Shown here: one piece after another, positions 1 to 9,175 of the stretch
How the letters are laid out: each line of letters starts with the position of its first letter
How positions within the stretch are numbered: the stretch's first letter is position 1
Assembly: GCA_020630955.1 (NCBI GenBank)
Contig: JAHDIE010000003.1
Span: 98,336-162,335, forward strand
DNA from: Saprospiraceae bacterium
GTDB lineage: Bacteria > Bacteroidota > Bacteroidia > Chitinophagales > Saprospiraceae
DNA: 64,000 bases
Reading direction: 5' to 3'
Notes under the pieces: generated by a model
Told to the model about the DNA's origin: nothing
The model's database searches: none
What the model saw: the letters and a program-made list of their open reading frames with translations, nothing else
Translations under genes and position numbers: made by a program

Positions 1-737
1 TGAATATATAATTGGTGCAATGAACCTGTATGTGTAAATTCCAAATTCCAATTGGTTCCGCCATCTGTGGTTTTGTATATATTTTTTCCACTTGCAAGGT
101 ATACAATGTCAGGATTTAATGGATCTACTTTAATATCTTGCATGTTACCAATTGCATAAGCATAACTTACCGGATCCCAACTTATGCCTTTATCTATAGA
201 TTTAAAAACTCCACCTGTTTCTGCACCTGCATAAACAATCGAAGTATTAGAAGGAGCAACTGCAATGCAATATATGTTTGCTTGCCTAACAAGTGGATCT
301 GGATTTCCTCCATTATATGTAAACGAAGGGCCTAAATTAGTCCATGTATTGGTGATTGAATTTCTCTGCGAATTCTCTTTTTTCTTTTTCTCAGCTTCCG
401 CAAATTCCTGACTTTCTCCTGGAAAAACAACATAGCCATTGTCTTGAACATAATTTTTTACATGCTTACAATAGTATTTAAAATTCCGAACATGCATGTT
501 TTTTACTATCTCATTTGTTGAATAGTAATCACTAAATAATTTAGATATTTTTTCGAAATTTTCTGATTCCAAGTACATCACTTTTGCCCATTCAGGGGTT
601 TCATCATCAATTGATGGAACCGCCTTAAACCATTCCTCATGTTTTACATCGGGATAGTAAGGATTCGTTTGGCTGAATACTTTCGGCAGAAAAGCGATCA
701 TTGCGAATATAATCGGCAATAGGCTTGATGATTTCAT
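1..737 (-). CDS. Secreted Asp-box (BNR/sortilin-like) repeat protein, N-terminal part
   Basis: Open frame of 245 codons read on the minus strand from the ATG at 737, running off the window at position 1, so the C-terminus is missing. The N-terminus is a clear signal peptide (charged MKSSS start, hydrophobic core, FSQ cleavage-like end near residue 23). From about residue 150 there are beta-propeller strands with Asp-box motifs SIDKGISW and TTDGGTNW, as in BNR/sortilin-like exo-repeat proteins. In Bacteroidota such proteins are usually large, secreted and end in a T9SS sorting domain, but that end is not visible here. Target or ligand unknown. Confidence 0.8.
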   Translation of the reverse strand, partial: MKSSSLLPIIFAMIAFLPKVFSQTNPYYPDVKHEEWFKAVPSIDDETPEWAKVMYLESENFEKISKLFSDYYSTNEIVKNMHVRNFKYYCKHVKNYVQDNGYVVFPGESQEFAEAEKKKKENSQRNSITNTWTNLGPSFTYNGGNPDPLVRQANIYCIAVAPSNTSIVYAGAETGGVFKSIDKGISWDPVSYAYAIGNMQDIKVDPLNPDIVYLASGKNIYKTTDGGTNWNLEFTHTGSLHQLYI

Positions 738-1280
738 GTAGAGTCTAATTTCCTGATAGTAGATAAAAATTCAAAGGCCAAAACTCATTCAAGGATTTGG
801 TATAAATGTAAAACGGAAATTGTCGATACTCTAAAATAAACAATCATTTGTAATATGTAAGTCTTTTAGCTGATGGTATTTATATAAATTGTTAAATCAG
901 CTTATACTAAGGTGGGTTTAAATTTTATACATGATTTATTATTATGAATTCTAATTACTCAAACATTCACTCCAGGACGCCAACCGTAATCTTATGCTTA
1001 TTTTGATTGTATTTCTGGTGCTAACCTCCAATTGTCAGAAGATGATGGATCGGAAGTTCGTAAAAGACTATGTGTTTAGTTAGGATCATACCAAGCTCCA
1101 AATGCTGAATAGATTTTGTCGAAAGTTCAAAATAATGCAGAATCAGCAGTTGCTATTGGACATGCAGATGGTGAATAATAAAAAATAGAATTGTATTGAA
1201 CTTATATAAAAGCAAAACCAAGCTGAATATCAAAACATTTTAAAATAAATCGAATGCTGATTTTGTTGAGCAACAAAGGA
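738..1280. other. 543-base intergenic stretch with gene debris
   Basis: Lies between the start of the Asp-box gene and the stop of lptE. It is AT-rich and holds no intact ORF of normal length. The only protein-like signal is a short lipoprotein-type leader followed by an in-frame stop (see 994-1188). No clear terminator or promoter was recognised. Confidence 0.5.
994..1188 (+). pseudogene. Possible decayed small lipoprotein gene
   Basis: ATG at 994 opens a 29-codon frame whose product has a hydrophobic stretch ending in a lipobox-like LTSNC, typical of Bacteroidota lipoproteins. It stops at TAG 1081-1083. The same frame then continues for 34 more sense codons to TAG 1186-1188. An upstream ATG at 944 leads in the neighbouring frame and also stops early. 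This looks like the remains of a small lipoprotein gene, but a chance signal-like ORF cannot be excluded. Confidence 0.3.
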
Positions 1281-1766
1281 TCACCAATCTGAAAAAGTCC
1301 CATTAAATATCCGCTCTGTTATATCATCAAAAATTAATTCAATCAAACCTTCTTCCAAATCTTGAAAATTTTCAGAGGCATTAAAATCTTGAAAAGCTGA
1401 GAATGGCTTGCTATAATCATCCTCTTCATTTTTAGTGTTATTGTAATCTATTGAAATAGAAATATCCAATCTATTGAATGCAACCAAGTCCCCTTCTTGA
1501 GGAGCGACAGAAGTAACACTGTATCGGTTTATTGTGGGCTTAAAAATAACATCAGGTTCTGAATCATTGAAAACCAATCTAGATTGTTCTCTAACTTTTT
1601 GTCTCAAAGTTTCCATAAATATTTGAGCCAACTCAGGTGGGGCATTCAATTCTTTAACAATAGGCATTTCTACACTAAAAGTGTTTACGTCCTGTGGAAT
1701 GGTTGTTCCTTTAAACGAAATGCAGCCACTAATGATAAAAAATGATATGCAAATTAGAATTCTCAC
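1281..1766 (-). CDS. lptE: LptE-family outer-membrane lipoprotein
   Basis: A 161-residue lipoprotein: hydrophobic leader then lipobox IISGC with Cys15 as the lipid site. The body matches the LptE-like family found in Bacteroidota directly after a sigma-54 activator gene. LptE forms the plug/partner of LptD, which inserts LPS in the outer membrane. The start is GTG at 1766, overlapping the TGA of the upstream sigma-54 gene by four bases (GTGA), so the two are translationally coupled. The acidic C-terminal half has two short predicted helices. The assignment rests on size, lipobox, sequence feel and conserved neighbourhood, with no catalytic motif to confirm it. Confidence 0.75.
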   Translation of the reverse strand: MRILICISFFIISGCISFKGTTIPQDVNTFSVEMPIVKELNAPPELAQIFMETLRQKVREQSRLVFNDSEPDVIFKPTINRYSVTSVAPQEGDLVAFNRLDISISIDYNNTKNEEDDYSKPFSAFQDFNASENFQDLEEGLIELIFDDITERIFNGTFSDW

Positions 1767-3022
1767 TCTGCAATATTGTGTTCTTTGATTTTTCGATATA
1801 ACGTTCTTTCTGATATTCCTAGTTCTTCGGCAGCATCTTTTCTTCTTCCTTTGTGTTTTTTAAGCGCTTTTTCTATCAATTCAACCGTTTTATCTTCAAG
1901 ACTCAAATTTTCCTCAACAATTTCTGTCTCTTTGTAGTTGCCATCATAATCGTCAATAAATACTGGCTGTGTTTCGTCTAACGAATTGAATGCAGGTCTT
2001 GGTTGGATTTTTTCGTTAAATGATCTTTTGCCGGTATTAATTACCGGGGCTAAAGGACTAATTTTGGTTTTTTCTGGAACATTGAGATCATTCGTTTTGA
2101 TAAGGTTGAATACCAAAGATTTTAAATCGTTTAAATCATTTTTCATGTCAAATAAAACCTTGTATAAGATTTCTCTTTCTTCGAAACTTGATCCACCTTC
2201 GGAATTTCTATCTTGAGGAATACTTGGCAAATTTCTATTTCCCAACTTAGGCGCAATCTGTAATAGATCTTTGGCAGTGATTAGTTGTTCTTCTGAAAGT
2301 ACTGACAACTGTTCCACTAAATTTCTTAACTCACGAATATTTCCAGGCCACCGATAATTCTCAATCAGCGTTACACCATCTTCTGTTAGTCTTATTGGGT
2401 CAGTTCTATATTTGCCAGCAAAGTCAGTAGCAAATTTTCTAAATAAAATATGGATATCTTCTCGTCTTTCATACAATGCAGGAACTTTAATTGGAACTGT
2501 ATTTAATCGATAGTAAAGGTCATCTCGAAATTTTCCTTTGTTGATTTTGTCAAGCAAATCTACATTGGTTGCAGCTACTACTCTTGCATCCGTTTTCAAG
2601 ACTTTAGAAGATCCCACTTTGATAAACTCTCCAGATTCCAGCACTCTAAGTAAATATGCTTGGGTATCCAAAGGCATCTCTCCAATTTCATCTAAAAATA
2701 TAGTGCCTCCATCAACGGTTTCAAAGTAACCTTTTCGGTCATTGGTTGCCCCTGTGAATGCTCCCTTCTCATGACCAAATAGTTCTGAATTGATTGTGCC
2801 TTCAGGAATTGCTCCTGTATTAATAGCTATAGATGGACCATGTTTTCTCTTGCTAAGTTCATGAATAATTTTACTAATGGCTTCTTTACCAACTCCGCTT
2901 TCTCCTTCAATCAGGACAGTCAGATCAGTATTAGCAACTTGCATTGCAGTTTGGATGGCTCTGTTTAAACCAGGAGAATTACCAACAATTCCAAATCGCC
3001 GTTTTACTGATTGTAAATCCAT
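1763..3022 (-). CDS. Sigma-54-dependent transcriptional activator without receiver domain
   Basis: 419 residues. The AAA+ ATPase domain begins almost at the N-terminus: Walker A GESGVGKE (residues 40-47), the sigma-54 contact loop GAFTGA (87-92) and Walker B TIFLDE (107-112). A Fis-type helix-turn-helix lies near residues 380-415 (around GISERTLYRKIKEH). The linker (about 270-370) is low complexity. No receiver, GAF or PAS domain is present, so activity must be set by abundance, a partner, or direct sensing. It sits between miaB (3-base gap) and lptE (4-base overlap), a gene order common in Bacteroidota. Its targets are unknown; the dnaK promoter in this window is one candidate. Confidence 0.93.
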   Translation of the reverse strand: MDLQSVKRRFGIVGNSPGLNRAIQTAMQVANTDLTVLIEGESGVGKEAISKIIHELSKRKHGPSIAINTGAIPEGTINSELFGHEKGAFTGATNDRKGYFETVDGGTIFLDEIGEMPLDTQAYLLRVLESGEFIKVGSSKVLKTDARVVAATNVDLLDKINKGKFRDDLYYRLNTVPIKVPALYERREDIHILFRKFATDFAGKYRTDPIRLTEDGVTLIENYRWPGNIRELRNLVEQLSVLSEEQLITAKDLLQIAPKLGNRNLPSIPQDRNSEGGSSFEEREILYKVLFDMKNDLNDLKSLVFNLIKTNDLNVPEKTKISPLAPVINTGKRSFNEKIQPRPAFNSLDETQPVFIDDYDGNYKETEIVEENLSLEDKTVELIEKALKKHKGRRKDAAEELGISERTLYRKIKEHNIAE

Positions 3023-3025
3023 AAT

Positions 3026-4447
3026 TTAGGAGTGTATTTTTACTATTTTACCAAATAGTGTGGCGGAATTTATATGATCAACATGAACATCAACATAATC
3101 GCCAAGTCCGACACCTTCAACTTTGTCGAAGATCAACATTTTATTTTGAGAGTTTCTACCTCGAAATTGAAGATCAGATTTCTTTGAATCGCCTTCTATA
3201 AGTACTTCAAAAGTTTTCCCAAGATCTTTTTCATTAGATTGTCTTGAAATTTCTCTTTGCATATCGACGATTTCTGCTAACCTTCTTTTCTTGACTTCAT
3301 ATGGTATATCGTCTTTATATTTTCTTGCAGCTAATGTTCCTGGCCTCTCAGAATAATAAAAGGTGTATGACATGGTATATTTCGCATATTCAATAAGATC
3401 AACGGTGTCTTTATGTTCCTCCTCAGTTTCTGTGCAAAAACCAGCAATCATATCAGAAGAGATTGCACAATTTGGGATGATTCGGTAAATTGAATCGACA
3501 CGTTCTTTATACCAATCAATATCATAAGTTCTGTTCATTAATTTAAGAACACGACTGTTTCCTGATTGTGCTGGAAGGTGAATGTAATTACAGATATTTG
3601 GATAATCTCTAATTGTAAACAATACCTCATCTGTGATATCTTTAGGATGTGAGGTGGAGAATCTAACCCTTAATTTTGGGTTGACATCTGCAACCATTGC
3701 CATTAGTTTAGCAAAATTAACAGTTTCTCCATTTTCAGGATTGGTCCATTTGTATGAGTCAACATTTTGTCCAAGTAGTGTGACTTCTTTGTATCCTTTG
3801 TCAAAAATATCTTGTGCTTCAGCTACAATTGTAAATGCATTTCTACTTCTTTCTCTTCCTCTGGTGAAAGGGACAACACAAAAGGAGCACATATTATCGC
3901 AACCTCTCATTATTGAAATAAAAGCTGTAACACCGTTATTGTCCAGACGCATGGGAGTTATATCATCGTAGGTCTCCTCTCTTGACAACAGAACATTAAC
4001 TCCTTTCTGTCCAGTTTCAGCTGCATGAATTAGATTTGGCAAGTCGCGATAGGCGTCTGGGCCTACAACTATATCAACCAATTTTTCTTCTTCAATTAAC
4101 TTGTGTTTAAGCCTTTCCGCCATACATCCAAGAACACCAACAACAATGTCCTTTTTATTCCTTTTCACTTTATTGAAAATGGAGAGTCTTTGCCTTACAT
4201 TTTCCTCAGCTTTTTCCCTAATCGAGCATGTATTGATTAATATTAAATCTGCCTCATTCATCACTTTTGTGGGACCAAACCCTTGCTTGTTTAATATTGA
4301 GGCAACTATCTCTGTATCGCTGAAGTTCATTGCACATCCATAGCTTTCAAGGTAGAATTTTTTGTTAAAGCCCTTAGAGCTTATTTTTTCAAGTACTTCA
4401 CCTTGTCGATCTACTAATATTTCTTCTTTATTCTTTACTTCTTGCAT
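3026..4447 (-). CDS. miaB: tRNA-2-methylthio-N6-dimethylallyladenosine synthase MiaB
   Basis: 473 residues. Radical-SAM methylthiotransferase that adds the 2-methylthio group to i6A37 of tRNAs. The N-terminal UPF0004 domain carries the three cluster cysteines Cys38 (SYGCAMN), Cys74 (NTCSIRE) and Cys108 (LGCMAE). The radical-SAM CxxxCxxC is Cys183/187/190 in [15 protein letters not shown]-type RNA-binding domain closes the C-terminus. It is the first gene of a tight operon with the sigma-54 activator and lptE. All expected motifs are present and the length is normal. MiaB rather than MtaB or RimO is preferred because of the NTCSIRE and AMNFSDTE motifs. Confidence 0.96.
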   Translation of the reverse strand: MQEVKNKEEILVDRQGEVLEKISSKGFNKKFYLESYGCAMNFSDTEIVASILNKQGFGPTKVMNEADLILINTCSIREKAEENVRQRLSIFNKVKRNKKDIVVGVLGCMAERLKHKLIEEEKLVDIVVGPDAYRDLPNLIHAAETGQKGVNVLLSREETYDDITPMRLDNNGVTAFISIMRGCDNMCSFCVVPFTRGRERSRNAFTIVAEAQDIFDKGYKEVTLLGQNVDSYKWTNPENGETVNFAKLMAMVADVNPKLRVRFSTSHPKDITDEVLFTIRDYPNICNYIHLPAQSGNSRVLKLMNRTYDIDWYKERVDSIYRIIPNCAISSDMIAGFCTETEEEHKDTVDLIEYAKYTMSYTFYYSERPGTLAARKYKDDIPYEVKKRRLAEIVDMQREISRQSNEKDLGKTFEVLIEGDSKKSDLQFRGRNSQNKMLIFDKVEGVGLGDYVDVHVDHINSATLFGKIVKIHS

Positions 4448-4622
4448 GTATCCATCATTTGGATTGCAAAACTACATAAATCTAGTCAAGGTGACAATAT
4501 GGCAGGGAATATATTGACAGAATTTAATTTTAAGTCTTTCGTCCTAACTTGGAGCAAAGCAACCGAGTCTGATTATTCAAGAGGGAGCCCTAGGGTCCGA
4601 TTTACTAGGGCAAAGCACTAGT

Positions 4623-5801
4623 CTAAACCTTCCTTATTACTATAGCAGAAGCACCACCTCCTCCATTGCAAAGCGTAGCACAACCTATCTCACCATCTTT
4701 AGAATTCAGAGCATGGTTAAGCGTTGTCACGATTCTTGCACCTGATGCTCCTAGGGGATGTCCTAAAGATACAGCTCCACCATTTACATTAATCTTTTCA
4801 TCAGATAATTCAAGTTTTTTTGCAAATGCCATGGTGACAACTGAAAAAGCTTCATTGACTTCAAAAATATCAACATCTGATTTGCTCATACCTGCTCGTT
4901 CTAAGGCTAAAGGAGCTGCAAGGGTTGGAGCAGTGGTAAACCATTCTGGGGCATGGGCAGCATCTGCAAATGAAAGAATTTCAGAAATAGGATTTAGTCC
5001 GTATTTTTCTACTGCTGCCTCACTTGCTAGAATCAATGCAGATGCACCATCGTTTATCGTTGATGCGTTAGCTGCTGTTACGGTACCGTCTTTGGTAAAT
5101 GCAGGTCTCAATGACGGTATTTTTTCAAATTTTACTTTTTTATATTCTTCATCTTCACTCATGATTAAAGGGTCTCCTTTTCTTTGAGGAATTGTTATTG
5201 GGATAATTTCTTCTTTAAATAGTCCGGACTCAGTTGCTGCGGCTGATCTTTTATATGATTGGATTGCAAAGGCATCTTGTTCTTCGCGGCTAATCCCAAA
5301 TTCTACAGCAGTGGCATCCGCAAAAATTCCCATCGCTTGCTTTTGATAGGCATCTTGCAAACCATCTTTAGATAAACCATCCACCAATGATCCATCTCCA
5401 AACTTATAGCCCCATCTTGCATTTGGAACATAATAAGGAATATTGGTCATGCTTTCCATGCCTCCTGCGACAATAATTTCAGCTTGTCCTAGCATAATTG
5501 CTTGGGCGCCAAACATAATGGTTTTCATTCCTGAAGAACAGACCTTATTTACAGTAGTGCAAGGAACAGTATTTGGAATTCCTGCACCTAGTGCTGCTTG
5601 ACGTGCTGGTGCTTGTCCTAAATTAGCTTGTACTACATTTCCCATTAAAACCTCGTTGACTTGTTCTGCTTTGATTCCAGCCTTATCCATGGCTCCTTTA
5701 ATAGCGATGGTTCCTAATTCAACAGCGGAAAACTTTGCCAATTGACCTCCCCAACTGCCAATTGGAGTTCTAACCGCCGAACAGATATACACTTTTTTCA
5801 T
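4623..5801 (-). CDS. Acetyl-CoA C-acyltransferase (thiolase)
   Basis: 392 residues from the ATG at 5801. A longer frame reaches 5840, but its extra residues are poly-Asn/Gln-like and would overlap the upstream gene. Thiolase family: acyl-accepting Cys88 in NKVCSSGMKT, the HPLGASGAR histidine motif near the C-terminus, and the second catalytic cysteine in TLCNGGGGAS. It catalyses reversible condensation or cleavage of acyl-CoA, in acetoacetyl-CoA formation or beta-oxidation. Which role applies cannot be told from sequence alone. It lies 31 bases downstream of a DUF5655-type gene on the same strand. Confidence 0.93.
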   Translation of the reverse strand: MKKVYICSAVRTPIGSWGGQLAKFSAVELGTIAIKGAMDKAGIKAEQVNEVLMGNVVQANLGQAPARQAALGAGIPNTVPCTTVNKVCSSGMKTIMFGAQAIMLGQAEIIVAGGMESMTNIPYYVPNARWGYKFGDGSLVDGLSKDGLQDAYQKQAMGIFADATAVEFGISREEQDAFAIQSYKRSAAATESGLFKEEIIPITIPQRKGDPLIMSEDEEYKKVKFEKIPSLRPAFTKDGTVTAANASTINDGASALILASEAAVEKYGLNPISEILSFADAAHAPEWFTTAPTLAAPLALERAGMSKSDVDIFEVNEAFSVVTMAFAKKLELSDEKINVNGGAVSLGHPLGASGARIVTTLNHALNSKDGEIGCATLCNGGGGASAIVIRKV

Positions 5802-5832
5802 TGTTTGTTTATTTTGTTTGTTGTTATTGTGG

Positions 5833-6384
5833 TTAAGCATTTTTGTAGGCTTCTTTAAGCCAATTTATTACCTCCTTATTAACTTCTTTAAGATTAGATA
5901 TCTTAATTCTATGTGTTACCATACTATTCCATGATCCTGCTTTTTCTGCAACTCCACTAGGTTCAACACCTTTCAACTTTATACCAATATCAACCCTTGT
6001 TTTAGTAGAAGGTTGTATTAGTGCAAATTGTTTTTGACGTCTGAGACTAACATATGCTTTTTTAGGTGCGAGCTCTACATCTTTTCCAAACTTATAGACT
6101 TCTTTTATCAATTTTTCATAAATGGGTTTAAGGTCTTCCTTTCCATTATACTGTGCTTGAATTAAAGAGTCTTTGTTTTCTGAATTGATTGAACTATCTT
6201 CTTTGGATAGATGTACGATTGTATTGGCGTATCCATGTGAGAAACCATGATCTTCCTTCAACAATTTTATTTTTTGAGCATGTTTTTCTAAACCGGAGCT
6301 TTTGATCAATTTTATCCAATAATCTGCTGATTTGCCTGTTTTTACTTCGATATTTTCTAGCATTTTTTGTAGCATCGAGTCCAT
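5833..6384 (-). CDS. DUF4287/DUF5655-type protein
   Basis: 183 residues from the ATG at 6384; the frame extends to a TTG at 6408 but the ATG is more credible. The N-terminal part (about 1-60) looks like DUF4287, a short helical region with KTGKSADYW and HGFSHGYANTIVH. The C-terminal part (about 75-180) looks like DUF5655, with KKAYVSLRRQKQFALIQPS. Function unknown; these proteins are cytoplasmic and widespread in Bacteroidota and Actinobacteria. The gene is divergent from dusB and precedes the thiolase. Confidence 0.75.
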   Translation of the reverse strand: MDSMLQKMLENIEVKTGKSADYWIKLIKSSGLEKHAQKIKLLKEDHGFSHGYANTIVHLSKEDSSINSENKDSLIQAQYNGKEDLKPIYEKLIKEVYKFGKDVELAPKKAYVSLRRQKQFALIQPSTKTRVDIGIKLKGVEPSGVAEKAGSWNSMVTHRIKISNLKEVNKEVINWLKEAYKNA

Positions 6385-6443
6385 AATTCTCAATTTTATG
6401 GAGGACAAGTTACAAAGCTCTTAGCAATAACTAAAGAAAGAGT

Positions 6444-6451
6444 TATTTTTG
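6444..6451 (+). promoter_or_regulatory. Bacteroidota -7 box (TAnnTTTG) just before dusB
   Basis: TATTTTTG matches the Bacteroidota -7 consensus and ends six bases before the dusB ATG at 6458. A start site a few bases on would give an almost leaderless mRNA. No clear TTG -33 element was found at the usual 17-23 base spacing. Confidence 0.4.
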
Positions 6452-6457
6452 CATAAC

Positions 6458-7450
6458 ATGGTAAAGATATCAGACATTGAGTTGGGTGAATTTCCCCTTT
6501 TGTTGGCTCCTATGGAGGATGTCAGCGATCCCCCTTTCCGTGCTTTATGCAAAGAACAAGGTTGTGATGTGATGTACACTGAATTTATTTCAGTTGAAGG
6601 TCTTATCAGAGACGCTGATAAGAGTGTTCAAAAGCTGGACATCTATGATTATGAACGTCCAATCGGCATTCAAATTTTTGGCGCTGAAATAGATTCTATG
6701 CGTAGAGCAGCTGAAATAGTTGAAGAAGCCCAACCTGAGATTTTAGATATAAATTACGGTTGTCCAGTAAAAAAAGTGACTTGTAAAATGGCAGGTGCAG
6801 GAATTTTACAAGATATCGATAGGATGGTAAAGCTGACGGATGAAATTGTCCGAGCTACCAGCTTGCCTGTTACTGTAAAAACTAGACTTGGGTGGGATGA
6901 CAACACAAAATTTATTGAAGAGGTTGCTGAGCGACTACAAGATGTTGGCATTAAAGCACTAAGCATTCATGGTAGAACGAGGAAACAAATGTACAAAGGG
7001 GAAGCAGATTGGACTTTAATAGGAAAGATCAAAGAAAATCCTCGCGTACATATACCAATTTTTGGAAACGGTGATATTGATTCTCCGGAAAAAGCAGAAC
7101 TTTATCGCAATAAATATGGTGTAGATGGAATAATGATAGGTAGAGCAAGTATAGGTAATCCATGGATATTTAGAGAAATAAAGCATTATTTCGCTACAGG
7201 TAAATTGCTCGATCCACCAACAGTGGCTGAAAGAGTGGCTGCTGCCAAGCAACATCTCAGGCATAGTTTGAAATGGAAAGGACCTAAGTTAGGGGTGCTC
7301 GAAATGCGGCGTCACTATACCAATTATTTTAGAGGATTTAGAAATATAAAACCGTTTAGAACGCAGTTGGTCACCAACCATGATCCGCAAGAGCTATATG
7401 CAATAATGGATCAGATTGAAGAAATTTATGGAAATGCGGTAATTGCTTGA
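6458..7450 (+). CDS. dusB: tRNA-dihydrouridine synthase DusB
   Basis: 330 residues from the ATG at 6458; an in-frame TTG at 6449 is unlikely. FMN-dependent TIM-barrel enzyme reducing uridine to dihydrouridine in the tRNA D-loop region. The N-terminal LLLAPMEDVSDPPFR is the FMN-binding start and Cys102 in NYGCPVKKV is the catalytic acid. KTRLGWD, SIHGRTRKQMYKG and GNGDIDSPE are the standard barrel motifs. It overlaps the in-frame TTG of the next gene, but that gene's ATG follows four bases after this stop, so the two are probably one transcript for tRNA maturation. Confidence 0.95.
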   Translation: MVKISDIELGEFPLLLAPMEDVSDPPFRALCKEQGCDVMYTEFISVEGLIRDADKSVQKLDIYDYERPIGIQIFGAEIDSMRRAAEIVEEAQPEILDINYGCPVKKVTCKMAGAGILQDIDRMVKLTDEIVRATSLPVTVKTRLGWDDNTKFIEEVAERLQDVGIKALSIHGRTRKQMYKGEADWTLIGKIKENPRVHIPIFGNGDIDSPEKAELYRNKYGVDGIMIGRASIGNPWIFREIKHYFATGKLLDPPTVAERVAAAKQHLRHSLKWKGPKLGVLEMRRHYTNYFRGFRNIKPFRTQLVTNHDPQELYAIMDQIEEIYGNAVIA

Positions 7451-7454
7451 TTTA

Positions 7455-8867
7455 ATGAAATTTCAGTTTTCAGAAAAAGAAGAAAGCCTTTTCAAAACAA
7501 TTCAGCAAGCTGCCGATGAATTGAATTATCCGGTATTCGTTATTGGTGGATATGTCAGAGATAAAATATTAGGTAGGCCAACCAATGATTTAGATTTTGT
7601 TTGTCAAGGAAATGGAATTGATCTAGCAAAAAAAGTTCATCAACTATTGCCCGGAAAAAATAGCTTCTCATACTTCAAAAATTTTGGTACAGCTATGATT
7701 AATTTTGATGGATTGGAGCTTGAGTTTGTTGGCGCTCGGAAAGAATCCTATGATCGCAAAAGTAGAAAACCAGCTGTCGAAAACGGAACTTTAGAAGATG
7801 ATCAAAATCGAAGAGATTTTACGATCAATGCTATGGCAATTAATCTTTCAGAAGAGCATTTTGGAGAATTGGTTGATCCTTTTGATGGTGTAGCTGACTT
7901 GAATGCAAAAATTATCAGAACTCCACTCGATCCAGATCAGACATTTTCAGATGACCCACTTCGTATGTTGCGAGCGATACGCTTTGCAAGTCAACTTAAT
8001 TTTGAAATAGCAACAACTACGCTTGATTCTATAAAGAGAATAAGTAACAGACTCGAAATAATTTCAGGAGAAAGAATAATAACTGAAATAAATAAAATTA
8101 TCCTATCACCAAAACCAAGTATAGGTTTTGTGCATCTGTTTAAAACTGGTCTCTTGAAAATATTCTTCCCAGAAATGGTCAATTTACATGGGGTAGAATA
8201 TGAAGGTGGAAAAGGACATAAAGATAACTTTTATCATACTTTGCAAGTCCTAGATAATGTAAGTGAGGTTTCTGATGATCTATGGTTAAGATGGTCCGCC
8301 ATAATGCATGATATTGCCAAGCCTCCTACCAAAAGATACAAAAAAGGAATAGGGTGGACATTCCATGGCCACGAAGTAGTAGGTGCTAAATGGACCCCCA
8401 AAATCTTTCGAAGACTTAAACTTCCTATGGATCAAAAAATGAGATACGTGCAAAAAATGGTTCGACTTCATCTCAGACCTATCAGTCTTACCAATGAAGA
8501 AATTACAGATTCAGCGGTGAGAAGATTGTTGTTTGATGCAGGCGATGACCTAGAAGACTTGATGATTTTATGTCGGGCGGATATCACTTCTAAAAACCCC
8601 AAAAAAGTAGAAAGATATCTGGCAAATTACGATAAATTGCTTATTAAAATAGATGAAATCGAAGCCAAAGATCAAATTCGAAACTGGCAACCTCCTATTT
8701 CTGGAGAACTAATTATGCAAACATTCAATATTCAACCATCCAGAGAAGTAGGTGTTATCAAAGATGCCATAAAAGAAGCCATATTGGATGGAGAAATAAA
8801 TAATGATTACGAAGCTGCTTTTGAGTTTATGGTTAAAAAGGCTGCTGAGATTGGGTTGAAGAAGTAA
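7455..8867 (+). CDS. CCA-adding tRNA nucleotidyltransferase family protein with HD domain
   Basis: 470 residues from the ATG at 7455. Class II nucleotidyltransferase head: GGYVRDKILG (31-40), with the metal-binding DLD (45-47), and RRDFTINAMAINL. An HD domain follows, with RWSAIMHDIAKPPTKR and FHGHEVVGA. This is the usual Bacteroidota CCA-adding enzyme or poly(A) polymerase family, which builds or repairs the 3' CCA of tRNAs. It follows dusB closely, so two tRNA maturation genes are joined. CCA addition versus poly(A) synthesis cannot be separated by eye. Confidence 0.92.
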   Translation: MKFQFSEKEESLFKTIQQAADELNYPVFVIGGYVRDKILGRPTNDLDFVCQGNGIDLAKKVHQLLPGKNSFSYFKNFGTAMINFDGLELEFVGARKESYDRKSRKPAVENGTLEDDQNRRDFTINAMAINLSEEHFGELVDPFDGVADLNAKIIRTPLDPDQTFSDDPLRMLRAIRFASQLNFEIATTTLDSIKRISNRLEIISGERIITEINKIILSPKPSIGFVHLFKTGLLKIFFPEMVNLHGVEYEGGKGHKDNFYHTLQVLDNVSEVSDDLWLRWSAIMHDIAKPPTKRYKKGIGWTFHGHEVVGAKWTPKIFRRLKLPMDQKMRYVQKMVRLHLRPISLTNEEITDSAVRRLLFDAGDDLEDLMILCRADITSKNPKKVERYLANYDKLLIKIDEIEAKDQIRNWQPPISGELIMQTFNIQPSREVGVIKDAIKEAILDGEINNDYEAAFEFMVKKAAEIGLKK

Positions 8868-9175
8868 GAGCTAGTCTAGACTACCTGCTTGAATTTATTG
8901 CTCCTTTTTATCGGGTAGACTTGAAATTCTTTCCCGCAAGTATTAAGAAAAGATAATAAGGCAAAGAATTGTCGTTACAGCACCATAAGATTGACTTCAA
9001 AAAAGTACAAAACCCTTTATTTAACTCCCTTAAAAGATCAAGAATGTTGTACTGCACCATCATTTCTTATATCAAAAGATAAAGAAATTTGCATAAATAG
9101 TTGATTTCTCTAGTCATCGAATGACGGCATGTTGAATGAATTAGTTTCTATGGCAGTTAATTTATGGAAGATGAT
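8868..9175. other. 308-base intergenic stretch, nothing recognised
   Basis: Lies between the convergent ends of the CCA-adding enzyme and the symporter. No ORF with protein-like content, no T-tailed hairpin and no repeat was found. Both genes must end transcription here, so weak or factor-dependent termination is likely. Confidence 0.5.

Noticed and set aside
4540-4622. Locally GC-rich stretch with GCCCTAGGG and CTAGGGCAAAGCACTAG before the thiolase end.
   Set aside because: The palindromic pieces do not form a terminator or repeat elsewhere in the window; too short to call an element.
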